Shown: positions 32,363 through 42,519, numbered from the stretch's first letter. The stretch: 60,000 nt of DNA from Adiantum capillus-veneris (GCA_014529385.2 CM043969.1:12360648-12420647), one strand, 5' to 3'. The notes: generated by a model not told the origin, from the sequence alone. Numbers and translations: made by a program.

Positions 32363-33701
32363 CACTAGGTTGGTAATGGGACACTTTTATGTCCTGGGAC
32401 ATTTTTATGTCCTGTTAAGTGACCATTTTCCTTGAATTATGTCAAGAGTTTCAAAATGGATTTTGAGGTGCTATCTATCTAGAAAGTTGTCTCATGAGCT
32501 GAAAAAAACTTGACATTTTTTTGGAATATCAATTCCATATTTAACATTGTCCTTGCACAACATTTCACAACCTAAACTGTGTGAAAAAATGGGTCCTGTT
32601 TTTGTCTTTTTTCAACTTTTTGCAACTATACCACTCTAGAATTCATGTTTGTGAGGTCTATAATGGTAGAGAACTATCTTTAGTAGTCCTCAACATGTCC
32701 TGATGCTTCTAGGGAGGAATAAATGTTAAAGTTGTAAGTTATGACCAAATTACAAAAATTGTCAAATCCTGTTTTTTAGCCAATTTTAGCTCTTCTATGA
32801 TTTTTTTGGTGGCTTTCATGATATCCAAATACAGTTTTGATTTTCTATGTCGCATATTGTAACATAGAGCTAATATTCCTTGAGTTTTGGGGCACCTAAT
32901 ACCCTATTTTGCATAGTAGACAACGATGGTTGATTTTTTCAATTATAGAAGAAAACGAAACATTCTAGTATATCAAGTATAGCTTTTTCAATATTGCTAG
33001 TTTCTTGTGACAACTACATGCATTTTGTAGGTAGTAACCATATCTAGCCATAAGGATCAAATTTGGCTAGATATTGAATAGTTTCTATGGGATTCTACAA
33101 CTCATAATGTTGAACCCAGTTTTTTCATGTTGGCTGTATTTTGCACTTCATCTTTGTCCCCAAGATTCCCCTTGGTAAGAGATGTATTATTCTTTTGGCA
33201 TGCTCCATGGCTCCTTATGAACCTAAAGGACAATAGGTAACTAAGAAAACATGAATATAATATTTGTATTGAGCGTGGCTATAGAAACTTTGATGATAGG
33301 TTTGCAGAATGGTAAAAATTCAACTTTTTTGTACCTATTTCTTTTGGCAAAACAAAAAATAGTGAGTGAGAAGCAATCATATGTTCTGATCACCAACCCA
33401 TTGAAGTTAACTAGGGAATTTATCTCAAGTCCTACAAAAATCCCTAATCTTATTTTTATGCAACAAAACGTAAGAAATGACTGTTTTGATGAAAATGTAT
33501 TGGTCCATCAACTTTGGAGGCTTGGTGTGACCAAAAGATGAGAAATTTTACAAGTTTCTTATTTTTTCCATGTGTAGTAGGCCTTGAACTATAACCTCAT
33601 GAAAGGATTTTACAAAATGAGTGGATCTACTATGGTTTTGGAGGTTTTTTTCAAAACCCTGAAAGGACACTTTTATGTCTTGTTAGGTTACCAACCTAGT
33701 G
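32363..33701. mobile_element. Nonautonomous TIR DNA transposon
   Basis: Perfect 14-base terminal inverted repeats CACTAGGTTGGTAA (32,363-32,376) and TTACCAACCTAGTG (33,688-33,701), each bordered outside by TTAA (32,359-32,362; 33,702-33,705). Just inside lie copies of the quasi-palindrome GGACAYTTTTATGTCC: two at the left end (32,380 and 32,398) and one at the right (33,665). The interior shows no transposase wording. The TTAA borders allow either a TTAA target duplication or a TA duplication with longer repeats. The CACTA start recalls En/Spm elements, but the expected 3-base direct repeat is not seen. Confidence 0.8.
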
Positions 33702-33759
33702 TTAAACATTTGTACATTTGCTTACTCTAGGGAAACATTGTAAGAATTGACAAGGTTTA

Positions 33760-36700
33760 TGTTATCCTTTAATTGTATGCCTTGCATCCATCTAGCATCT
33801 TAAAAAGGATAATTCTTAAACTTAATAAGATATTTTTGGATAGTCTTACCGCCTCTTAATACCTTGTCTTCATGTCAGAGAATGGACTCGGGCTATAGCA
33901 CCTCTTCTTGGTCCTTGATCTCCGGTGGGTCTTCAATAGTTGGTTCTTGAGGTGGATCTCCTTTGTAAGGCTTTAGTAGGCTCACATGGAAGGCATTGTG
34001 TATGAGCCAATGGTTAGGCAACTTGAGTTGATAGGTCATCATTGATTGGTCTAAGAATCTGGAAGGGACCATAGTACCTTTTTGCTAACTTAGCATAGTC
34101 CTTTTGGTGTCCCATAGGATTCTTGCCCATCGGATGCCTTAATCGAGCCTTGGAAAATTTAAGTAAGACCCAATCATTTTCTTTAAAGGCTTGGGATCGT
34201 TTGTGCTTATCAGTTAGCAACCTTTTGCCTCTGCTGTGAGATAGAGATAGCATCATTAATCTTTTGGAAAGATTCTTGTAGGTCTCAGCTATACTCATCT
34301 GCAACAAAGATCTTCACGTGTACCTTAAGTAGCAAGGGACTTTTTGATCTTCCCTCAATTACCTCGAAAGGTGATTTTCCCGTGGAAGTATGTACAGTGT
34401 TATTGTAGGCATACTCCACTAAGGGTAAGTACTTCTCCCATTGGGACCTTTGATCTACTTCTGTTACATAGGATTTTAGTAGATCAAGAATTGTTAGGTT
34501 AGCTATTTCACTTTGGCCATCCGTTTGCAGGTGATAGGCCGAAGAGAAATTTAGCCATGGTCCCTAAATTCTCAAAGAGACCCTTCCAAAAATTATTGGT
34601 CATTCTAGGATCTCTATCCGACACTATGGACATTGGCAAGCCATGGTACTTGAAGATTTGTGAAATGAAGAGGGTTGCCATTTGCTGGACTTTGATAGTC
34701 TTTTTGAGAGGTATAAAATGAGCTTGTTTACTAAACTTGTCTACTATCGTCCATATTCTCGCATTCCCATGGATAGAATTAGGCAACCAAAGATAAAATC
34801 CATGGATATGCTCTCCCATGGTGAATTAGGGATTGGCAAGGGTTGAAGCCATCCAGGTTGCTTCCCTCTATCAAACTTCGTGTTTGGGCATACCACACAT
34901 TTAGAAACATACTCTTGTATGTTTGCTTTCATGGTAGGCCAATAGAAATATGTTTCAATCCCTTTTTGGGTGGACTGAATCCCTCTATGCCTCGCATAAG
35001 GAGGAGCATGAGATTCATACATTACTATCTCACGTAGTGAGTTGGTAACGCATAGTCTATTTCCATAGAGAAGATAACCATCTTGTCAAGTAAATGGTTC
35101 CTCTTTCTTCCCTAATGCAAGGGCTGAAATCACATCTCTAAAATTGGGATCAATAGCATACTCATATATCATAGAAGATAGATCATTGTAAGTTTCTATG
35201 GAAACCGCATTCACTCTCGGTCGTCTTGAGAGTCCATTGGCTACTTGATTATGATTGCCAGCAATGTGAGCAATATGAAAATGAAATTGCAAAAGAAAAT
35301 TTTCCCACCTCATTTGTTTGTCGGAGAGCTTGGTCTGCGTCATGAAGTGCTTAGACTTTGGTGATCCATCCGCAGAATGAAAGGAGTCCCCAATAAATAG
35401 TGCTTCCATGAGTCTAAGGCATGTAGAAGTGCGAGGATTTCCTTTTCATATATGCCTAGAGCTTGCTCAACAGGGTCGAGCCTTCAACTTTCATAGGCTA
35501 TGGCGTGCCCTTCTTGGAGCAAAACAGCTCCAAGGCAATCACCACAACTGTCACATTGGACCTCAAATGGTTTTGAGAGATCCAGCAGTGTAAGCACAAG
35601 TTGAGAGATAGGCTTTTCAAAAGATTTTTTCTCATTGGCAGACCATGTATACCTAATATTTTTCTTTGTTAGGTCATGTAATGGTCCCGCAATTTGTGAG
35701 AACTTTTCTATGAAGCGTCTATAGTATGCACACATACCTATAAAGCTTCTTAGTTCATGAAGATTCCTTGGTTTAGGCCATCCTTTTATTACCTCTAACT
35801 TTGATGGATCCATTTGGATGCCATCTTGAGAGATAGTGTGACCTAAATATTGAATCTCTTGTAAGAAATTTTCTTTTGATTAACATAAAGTTTATTCTCT
35901 CTTAAGACTTGAAATATTACCTAGAGGTGTTGCTTGTGTTCATCTAGTGAATTTGAGTAGATGATAATATCATCAAAGAACACTCCAGTAAAGGTTCGAT
36001 GAGGCCTGAATAGCTTCTCCATCAAGCGGTTGAATGTGGCTGGTGCATTGGTCAAGCCAAAAGGCATGACAATGTATTCGTATAGACCAAATGTAGTGCA
36101 AAATGCGATCTTTACAATGTCTTCATCAACTATTCTTATTTGATGGTAGCCACTTTGTAGGTCAATCCTACTGAAGTAGGTGGACCCTTGTAGCTTATCA
36201 AATAGGTCTTCTACCCATGGAACGGGAAACCTATTCTTGATAGTGATCCTATTTAGTGCTCTATAGTCGCCACACATACGATATGTGCCGTCTTTCTTGC
36301 ACTAGCAACAAGGGTGAGAAAAATGGAGATGAGCTAGGCCTAACCATGCCCTTCTCAACTAACTCATGCACTTGCCGCATAATCTCCTCTTGTTGAGCTT
36401 GAGAAACTCTATAAGGAGGTTTATTAGGCGGTGAGCCTCCTAGAAGAAGTTCAATTGCATGGTCATCATTGCCTCGTTTAGGAGGTAGTTCACAAGGATG
36501 TCGTCAATAAAGACATCTTGAAACCCCTTGAGAAAATTGGATAACTCTAATTCCTTGTGATTGTTTATATTTTCTTTTGCTAAATCAATAGGTTCATTTT
36601 GAGAATCTTTAACAAAAATCATGTACACAGAAATAGAGCTCTTTATTGACTTATTGAAAGGTTGCGTATGTACAATGGGTATGGTGTTACCCATTTCTTT

Positions 36701-37095
36701 GGCATCTATGGACATATCTTTTTTCCTAAACCTAAAATAAATTCTCCTTTCATGGAATGTAACATTGGCAGCCATGCGATCAAACCATGGTGCCCCTAGG
36801 ATTACATCCTCGTGCTTGAGAGGAGAGATAAAGAAGTCCTCTTCGGCGACATAGCTTTGGGAATGGAGCCTCAATTTCCAGATTAAGGGAGTGATTGAAG
36901 CTTCTTGCCCCTTAAAAGCACCATCTGCGGGGGCAGGACATCTCCCATCTCATAGGCTTGGATGCCTAGCTTGGTGGCCAACTCTGTGGATATAAAATTG
37001 TGAGTAGAATCAGGGTCAAAGAGAATAAAAAGCATCATGTTCTCTTACCTTTCCCCAAGCATGGCATAGAGGAGATCCTTTGTGGTGAGCTTCCT
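33760..37095 (-). pseudogene. E2 pol: protease, RT, RNase H, integrase, chromodomain
   Basis: Minus-strand order. Protease: ILFDPDSTHNFIS near 37,010 (D-S-G altered) and HEDVILGAPWFD near 36,810. RT: CGDYRALNRITIKNRFPVP, catalytic FFDDIIIYS with Asp-Asp at 35,969-35,974. RNase H remains at 35,590-35,240. Integrase zinc region: YARHRGIQ and CVVC near 34,990-34,880; core IVDKFSKQAHF, SDRDPRM and TDGQSEIANL near 34,520. GPF motif YYGPFQILRPI near 34,060, and a chromodomain DKVLRGGK..KYLIKFKNYPF..ARW at 33,880-33,795. The chromodomain defines the chromovirus clade and targets integration to chromatin. Many frameshifts and stops; dead. Confidence 0.9.
37091..37095. other. Target site duplication of E1, left copy (TTCCT)
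   Basis: TTCCT here and at 51,031-51,035 flank E1 exactly. Confidence 0.95.
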
Positions 37096-37652
37096 TGTCA
37101 AGGCTAGGGACTTGCTACGCGCCGTGTGCGAGCCACAAAGGCTCCTAGCACACAGTCATACAACAGACAAGCTCACAAGGAAGAACGGTGTGTCACTCAC
37201 CTTCCTGCGTAGTTGCGAATGAAGGATTCCCGCGCCGCGAAGAAGAGGGAGACACCGCTACGCCGCACTCAACTGCCTCGCCGCCGTCGTGCCGCCACAA
37301 CGCTCGATCACACACACACACTCTCACACTCTCTCTCTCTCTCTCCCACGTACACACACACACACACAAGGAGATGGTAAAGGAGAAGGTGGAGATGGAG
37401 CAAGAGCAGCTTCTATTGCACAATGAGAGAATGAGTAAAAATTAGGTTTAGTGGCTTTTATATGAGCTCACCCCATTCACACTTGGGCGCCCATACTTAG
37501 CCAACTAACTCCTTGAATATTCCAGTTAGAGTGCGCCTGTCATCGGCGATCACCCTTACCCTGTTCGTATTGGTCCGACAAGCGCGGAACCTGACTCTAA
37601 ATAATACAACGTTTATAGATCATAGGGTGTCCGTGTGCCATGAGGGTTAACA
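37096..37652 (-). repeat. E1 3' LTR
   Basis: Minus-strand TGTTAACCC ... CCTTGACA, 557 bases. The TATA box CATATAAAAGCC is at plus 37,453-37,464, and the (CT)n(CA)n tract at 37,318-37,368 is downstream of it in transcription order. Confidence 0.93.
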
Positions 37653-37668
37653 TGCCCCCCTTCCTGAT
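37653..37668 (-). promoter_or_regulatory. E1 functional polypurine tract (PPT2)
   Basis: Minus-strand ATCAGGAAGGGGGGCA immediately before the TGTTAACCC start of the 3' LTR. It is conserved beside the LTR copy at 12,752. Confidence 0.85.
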
Positions 37669-38523
37669 GTAGATTCCATCCTCGGAAGCTATCCAGTTGA
37701 AGCTCGTTCGTCGAGATGGGAGAGCAGTTGACATGGATGTGCGTAGTCTTCTTCAATCACTGCAAAATCAAACAACATTGCCACAGTAATTGCATTCTCA
37801 TATACAATTAAAAATCATATGCAATAGACAGACAAAGTGATTGGTAACAGAATTTTAGACAATTTGTCAGCAATAAACATTAAATTGCAATATAATCAAA
37901 TGCATAAACAGATGTAAAGGTAAAAAATTAAACAAGTCCGGGGTCGCTAATTTAACGGTCAAAAGGCACTAGAGCTCGACTATTAATACCATGGGTAACT
38001 TCTCAATTTTTTCTGGTCAATTAAGTTGTTTAATCGCGAGAGCCAAGTATTTGATGTTCGAGGGCTGACTAGAGGCTATACCTAGAAGACCTTGTAGTTA
38101 AGCTACGATAAAAGGAATTTCTCATGAAATCATCGCCTGACTGATTACCTTTTCTTTGACCCCCCAAAGTCTTTTCACATTGATTCAATTTTGATGTGTG
38201 TGCTTATTTTGTATGCCTTGGATTTTTTGCTTTTCAAGGAAAAGCGCCCACACTGGGAACCTCTAGGGCTCTAGTACCATAGGCGATACATGTGAGTGAA
38301 GTACCAATTTAAGCAGGGATTTCTCTTCCAGCTTAAAATTTTACATTGTGGCACTTTGATTTTTTGTTTGTTCATTTTCAGCATTTTAATTTTGTAACTT
38401 TGGGGGGTCATATAACACTGTTACCCTCCCCAGGCTCATCACACAAGTAAACTCCCTTTATAATACTTAAGCTAAAGGTCAATAGGGTTAAGCCCACTAG
38501 AAAGCCCTAGTACATTTCACACA
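37669..38523 (-). other. E1 3' untranslated segment
   Basis: Noncoding, about 850 bases, shared with 12,769-13,629. No ORF or promoter was recognised. It begins (minus) at TGTGTGAAATGTACTAGGG. Confidence 0.7.
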
Positions 38524-39019
38524 ATGCTGCCTAAATCGGATTAAGAACCTAAGTAACCATTGCGTATTAGGAAGGCAGTCCCCATGGTATTAAGAGAAGA
38601 TTTCTAATACCTAGCTTGGTCAAACTAGCTTAGTCGGACTGCTTGATTTTTAAACCTAGACAAGTGATTATGACAAAACATTACATTGAATTAAATGTTT
38701 GATACTAAGAAAATACGCTGAATATTATGCTACCAATCACAATCAAAGCAGACAAACATGGATGCAAAAAGATAAGGGCAATGTTAATGGACATAAAACA
38801 CCTGTTTGTGTTGATAGTCGCGCTTGATTTGAAGTGTGAACGAGAGAAAGGTTCCATGAAGGTCCAAATCCTATCAACATCAACACACTCCTGTACACAC
38901 TAGGAAACAAAAGGAATACCTCCAGGAGGCACATTAGTAGGAAAAGGTACCAACACTTATTGAACACAACAAAAAACATAAGGAACCCTAACCTAATTAT
39001 TTGCACTCTCCCTAAAGAG

Positions 39020-39478
39020 TCAAGGGAATAGGATATTGTAGAGGTTGGGGGGAAACCCTAAAGCTAAACCCCTATCCTCGTCGTTGAGATAAACAAATTC
39101 ATCATCCATGAGACCATATGTGCCATCCGTGTAGTCATGTAAATTTTCTTCTTCATCATAGGTGCCCATGTTTACTAAGAAGGTCACTAGACGCCTATAG
39201 TCATCTTGGTCAAAAGGGTAGGCTTGTGCAATGGGAGAAACGCTCTCTACTAAGTATGGATCAGACGTGGTCAAGAGACGTATCAGCCATTCTAACTCCT
39301 CAAAATTCCTCTCACATGCTAGCGTACCTATCAAATCCCATTCACATGCAAGCACTGGAAAGACCATGTGAAATATTTGTGAAAAGTAACGAGGGTACCT
39401 CTCACCCAAGGCAGGAGTGGATGACTCTAGCGTACTAGCCATATCTGTACACGCAAATAGATGATGGTTAGAGTGCAA
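39020..39478 (-). CDS. Accessory ORF of E1, 152 aa, unknown function
   Basis: Intact ATG-to-stop frame between pol and the 3' LTR; a second in-frame ATG (MASTLE) lies 12 codons in. The middle is hydrophobic and helical in character (YFSQIFHMVFPVLACEWDLI), followed by FEELEWLIRLL. The C-terminal third is strongly acidic (YDEEENLHDYTDGTYG, DDEFVYLNDEDRG). There is no zinc finger, signal peptide or clear transmembrane helix, so it is not a classic env-like protein. A TATA box lies about 100 bases upstream. The ORF is absent from the second module copy at 14.65 kb, so it varies within the family. I do not recognise it. Confidence 0.6.
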   Translation of the reverse strand: MHSNHHLFACTDMASTLESSTPALGERYPRYFSQIFHMVFPVLACEWDLIGTLACERNFEELEWLIRLLTTSDPYLVESVSPIAQAYPFDQDDYRRLVTFLVNMGTYDEEENLHDYTDGTYGLMDDEFVYLNDEDRGLALGFPPNLYNILFP

Positions 39479-39578
39479 ATATTACAAGGGTCGTGTTCTT
39501 GTGCATAATTTGTTTTTATGATTTTTGTGATGGCTCTTGCTCTTTTACTTTTTTATCTTGTTTTTGTGAGTATAAGGC

Positions 39579-39592
39579 TTTATATATACATT
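39579..39592 (-). promoter_or_regulatory. TATA box ahead of the accessory ORF
   Basis: Minus-strand GTATATATAAAGCC lies about 100 bases before the ORF start and is conserved at 14,731-14,745 in the other copy. Confidence 0.65.
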
Positions 39593-39667
39593 CCCTAAGA
39601 TTGGAGATTAAGAGGTCAGGGAGAAAGGTTGAGAGGGAAGCAAGTGAATGATGGATGTCCACAAACA

Positions 39668-39682
39668 CTCCCCCCTTCCTTG
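39668..39682 (-). promoter_or_regulatory. Inner polypurine tract (PPT1)
   Basis: Minus-strand CAAGGAAGGGGGGAG directly after the pol stop and directly before TGTTTG of module A. The identical arrangement is at 14,638-14,651. Confidence 0.8.
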
Positions 39683-39688
39683 GGTAGA

Positions 39689-40147
39689 TCATACCGTTTG
39701 AAATGAGCTTGTCACCCTTTGAAACCAATTGTTCCAGTTGGTAATAGGTGAGGATTTTTGCCAGTAGTTTTCTATTACCCTAGGTGCCTCGTCAAGTTGC
39801 AAGGGTGGTAAGGTACTCTCCCAGGATCGAACTTGAAGTGGTTCATCAGGTGATTCTTGAACACTGGGAGGTGTGGATTCTTTTGTAGCTTCATTGAGGT
39901 CCATTACTATAGATGGAGGCTGTGTAGAAGCTTTTACCTCTATGGATGTATTACATGAGGAGCTAGAAGCTTCATGGAACTCCCCCCTTCTTGAGCTAGG
40001 TGCAATAAATTGGGTTTGCCTTGGAGCCCAAACTAGCTCTGGACTAGGTGTGTAGCATTTTGTGATCTTTCCCTTCCCACGGTCTGCCATTGGCTTTAGC
40101 GTTACACTGTTTGACTCATATGGTTTGTTGTCGATAGGGAAGGACAC
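39689..40147 (-). CDS. E1 pol C-terminal tail (frameshifted continuation)
   Basis: It continues pol after a frameshift near 40,110. It contains ADRGKGKITKCYTPSPELVWAPRQ, a serine/proline-rich middle, and ends ENYWQKSSPITNWNNWFQRV ... FQTV, with the stop at 39,689-39,691. In the 14-kb copy the same region is joined in frame to the WVPK motifs, so the break here is a mutation in E1, not a separate gene. Function unknown. The conserved terminal tryptophans hint at a folded end domain. Confidence 0.65.
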   Translation of the reverse strand: MSFPIDNKPYESNSVTLKPMADRGKGKITKCYTPSPELVWAPRQTQFIAPSSRRGEFHEASSSSCNTSIEVKASTQPPSIVMDLNEATKESTPPSVQESPDEPLQVRSWESTLPPLQLDEAPRVIENYWQKSSPITNWNNWFQRVTSSFQTV

Positions 40148-42516
40148 ATTTTACGTTTAGGTACCCAAATTTGCTCATTTCCATCATAGTATCCTTGGGC
40201 TTTTAATAGTCGTTTAGGAATCCAGCGCCACGTTTTCTTACATTTATTGGAGCGAGTGGGACGTTTCTTACGAGGCTTCCGTTTTTTAGCATCAGCCATG
40301 GTTACTAAAGAAGCTTTAGGTACCCACTTGTATGCTTTCTTTGTTATATTAGGATGGTCCTTGTGTGTCTCAAGCTTTCTTTCAACTACATCAGTTGAAG
40401 ATCTAGAGAGTTGGGCTATGGGGACGTATGGTTCAACCTCCTGGACATGCAATGTCTTGGGTTTTATTTCCTTAGGCAATATCTCAGGGACTATGGCTTG
40501 AGTGGTAGGGATAAGAGTTGGTTTTTGCGCTGTGACACCCCCAGTCCCCCAATCAATAGTGCATTTGGTGGCTATCATCCACGTGCGTCCTAGGTTTATA
40601 TTACCCTCCATAGTTCCAGTAGGCATGACCAAAAAGTCTTGAGCTACAATTCCATTGTCATAACTGACAAAAGTGTGCCAGATTCCAAAAACCGTAGTTT
40701 TTTTCTTGTTGACACCCTTGACTTGGATAATACTCTTAGATAGAGGTGGCTTCCCTAACTGACACCACACCCCATAGGATAGCAGATTATATTTAGCACC
40801 CGTGTCCAATAAGGCGTTATATAGCACTTTTCCATAGGCACTATTTAACTCAATAGGGTATCGTAGAGGTGTGTCAGAGTCCAACCAATCCTCTTCGATT
40901 TCCACGTGGAATGCATTTGTGACTCCAAGGTTAGCCTCTCGCTTTTGTCTTATACATTGTTGTCGCTCCTTAGCCTCAGCTTGAGCTTGTATCTTGTTTA
41001 ACTTGGTTTGTGCTTTGGCGGCCTTCTTTTGATGAATGGCCCGTAGTTCTTCTTGGCTTAAAGGATCATAATATCTTTTGAATTTACTCCCATTGAGGAA
41101 TCCAATGGTTTCAACTCCATCAAGAGTTTCCACACGAAGGGTACCTTGTGGGGTAATTTCACATACTCTATATGGTCCTTTACCAGCATATTTCAACTTT
41201 TTCTTCTCTTTACGTACTCCATACATAAGGACTTTATCACCAACTTTGATGTCCTTGTCCTTCACATGGAGATCAAACCACTTCTTTCTCCTATCCTTTT
41301 CCACAAGAGCATTTTGCACAGCCAACTGTCTCTCTTCGTCTAGTTTTTCTAAGATATACAAATGCTCGGTTAAGGGGTTACCATTCCATCCTTCTTGTGA
41401 AGCTACCCTAAGACTAGGAATGACAAACTCCCAAGGCATAACCGCTTCTTGGCCGTATACCATTTTGAATGGCGTACAATTAATAGCCACTTTGTAAGCA
41501 GTACGATAAGCCCATAGAGCAGTTGTCAACTTCAAATCCCAATCAGTGCAATGAGCTTCTACCGTCTTGGTTAAAATAGAGATTAGAGTCTTGTTGGTGC
41601 TCTCGGCTTGTCCATTAGCTTGCGGGTAATAAGGTGTAGACTTATGGTGGGATATCATAAAGGTCGTGGTAAGCTCTCTTATTACCTCATTTATAAAATG
41701 GGTACCATTATCACTAACAATTTCAAAAGGGCAACCAAATCTTGTGATAATGTTCTCAAAAAGAAACTTAGCTGTTGTCCTCGCGTCAGATTTTTGTGAA
41801 GCCTTAGCTTCAGCCCACTTTGTTACATAGTCCGTAGCAACTAGAATATATCGAGATTGAGTGTTGCGAGCTGCGGGACTAATTGGACCTACAAAGTCTA
41901 AGCCCCATTTTTCAAATGGTTGGGTTACTTTAATAGGATGTAAGGGCATTCTGTCTTTGCGCTGTGTGGTCTTGTAACGTTGGCACTCATCACACCCTTT
42001 TGTAAAAAGTGATGCATCCTTAAATAAAGCTGGCCACCAATAGCTTGATTGCAGCACCTTTCTAGCAGTCAGGTCTCCTGAAAAATGTCCTCTTGCTATG
42101 CCCATATGTGCTTCTTGCAAGATATACAAATATTCATCCTCGCGGGCACAACGCCTAAGAATATTGTCCTTGCCTAGTCTATACAGAGTTCCGGCAATCA
42201 AACAATAGGGTTCACGTTCTTTTACTAGCCTTCGAGCGATATCCTTACGAAGTTCCTTGGGTGGAAAACCATTAACTAAAAAGTTAACAATGTTCTCACT
42301 CCATTCAGGCATAGTCTCAACTATGAATAGGGAAGTATCGGGTAATTCATCATCAACTCCTGTAGGGGCTTCACCATTGGGTATGCGAGACAAATGATCA
42401 GCCATGACGTGACTTTTACCGGGTCTCACTACAATCGTGAAATCAAACTCCATAAGAATTAACAACCATCGTGTGATTCTTCCTGTGGAGCATGGCTTGT
42501 TTACCAGATACAGCAA
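40102..42516 (-). CDS. E1 pol part 2: RNase H end, integrase, second retropepsin-like domain, WxPK region
   Basis: 804 codons continuing pol after an in-frame TAA, with no ATG at the start. RNase H end (WLLILMEFDFTI); integrase zinc region (HMGIARGHF ... CDECQRY); catalytic triad D229 (ATDYVTKW), D269 (SDNGTHF), E305 (GQAESTN), a DD35E arrangement that joins cDNA to the genome. A post-integrase domain YAGKGPYRV ... LNGSKFKRYY follows. At residues about 555-660 there is a second aspartic-protease-like domain: NALLDTGAKYNLLSYGVW with Asp571 in DTG, then VKGV, and LGRTWMIATKCTIDW. The last 130 residues carry YKWVPK, WRWIPK and QIWVPK. A retropepsin after integrase is not part of any plant gypsy layout I know. 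Confidence 0.9.
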   Translation of the reverse strand: MLYLVNKPCSTGRITRWLLILMEFDFTIVVRPGKSHVMADHLSRIPNGEAPTGVDDELPDTSLFIVETMPEWSENIVNFLVNGFPPKELRKDIARRLVKEREPYCLIAGTLYRLGKDNILRRCAREDEYLYILQEAHMGIARGHFSGDLTARKVLQSSYWWPALFKDASLFTKGCDECQRYKTTQRKDRMPLHPIKVTQPFEKWGLDFVGPISPAARNTQSRYILVATDYVTKWAEAKASQKSDARTTAKFLFENIITRFGCPFEIVSDNGTHFINEVIRELTTTFMISHHKSTPYYPQANGQAESTNKTLISILTKTVEAHCTDWDLKLTTALWAYRTAYKVAINCTPFKMVYGQEAVMPWEFVIPSLRVASQEGWNGNPLTEHLYILEKLDEERQLAVQNALVEKDRRKKWFDLHVKDKDIKVGDKVLMYGVRKEKKKLKYAGKGPYRVCEITPQGTLRVETLDGVETIGFLNGSKFKRYYDPLSQEELRAIHQKKAAKAQTKLNKIQAQAEAKERQQCIRQKREANLGVTNAFHVEIEEDWLDSDTPLRYPIELNSAYGKVLYNALLDTGAKYNLLSYGVWCQLGKPPLSKSIIQVKGVNKKKTTVFGIWHTFVSYDNGIVAQDFLVMPTGTMEGNINLGRTWMIATKCTIDWGTGGVTAQKPTLIPTTQAIVPEILPKEIKPKTLHVQEVEPYVPIAQLSRSSTDVVERKLETHKDHPNITKKAYKWVPKASLVTMADAKKRKPRKKRPTRSNKCKKTWRWIPKRLLKAQGYYDGNEQIWVPKRKMCPSLSTTNHMSQTV

Positions 42517-42519
42517 CGC
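42517..42519 (-). other. In-frame TAA inside E1 RNase H
   Basis: FYVDH is followed by TAA, then ALLYLVNK, in one continuous frame. The family consensus has Gln (CAA) here, so this is a single C-to-T change. Confidence 0.85.

Larger units (their letters stand above)
38525..39667 (-). repeat. Inner LTR-like module A of E1
   Basis: It begins (minus) with TGTTTGTGGACATCC right after a polypurine tract and can be read to an end at GGCAGCA (38,525), so it has TG...CA ends like an LTR. It contains a TATA box and the accessory ORF. The second copy at 14,652-15,297 follows the same pol tail and PPT. No matching module lies beside the E1 primer binding site, so it is not E1's own LTR. I infer that it is the 3' LTR of a related element captured by recombination. 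Confidence 0.65.

Noticed and set aside
32363-33701. Assignment of the TIR element to En/Spm (CACTA) on the basis of its CACTA terminus
   Set aside because: The expected 3-base target duplication is absent and the borders are TTAA, so superfamily assignment is left open.
37096-38523. A 1.43-kb LTR running from TGTCAAGG to TTTCACACA
   Set aside because: First considered because both copies share these ends. The 5' copy beside the primer site shows the LTR is only 557-567 bases, ending at the polypurine tract; the rest is 3' untranslated sequence.
39020-39478. Env-like protein
   Set aside because: The accessory ORF has no signal peptide or clear transmembrane helix, so an envelope role is not supported.
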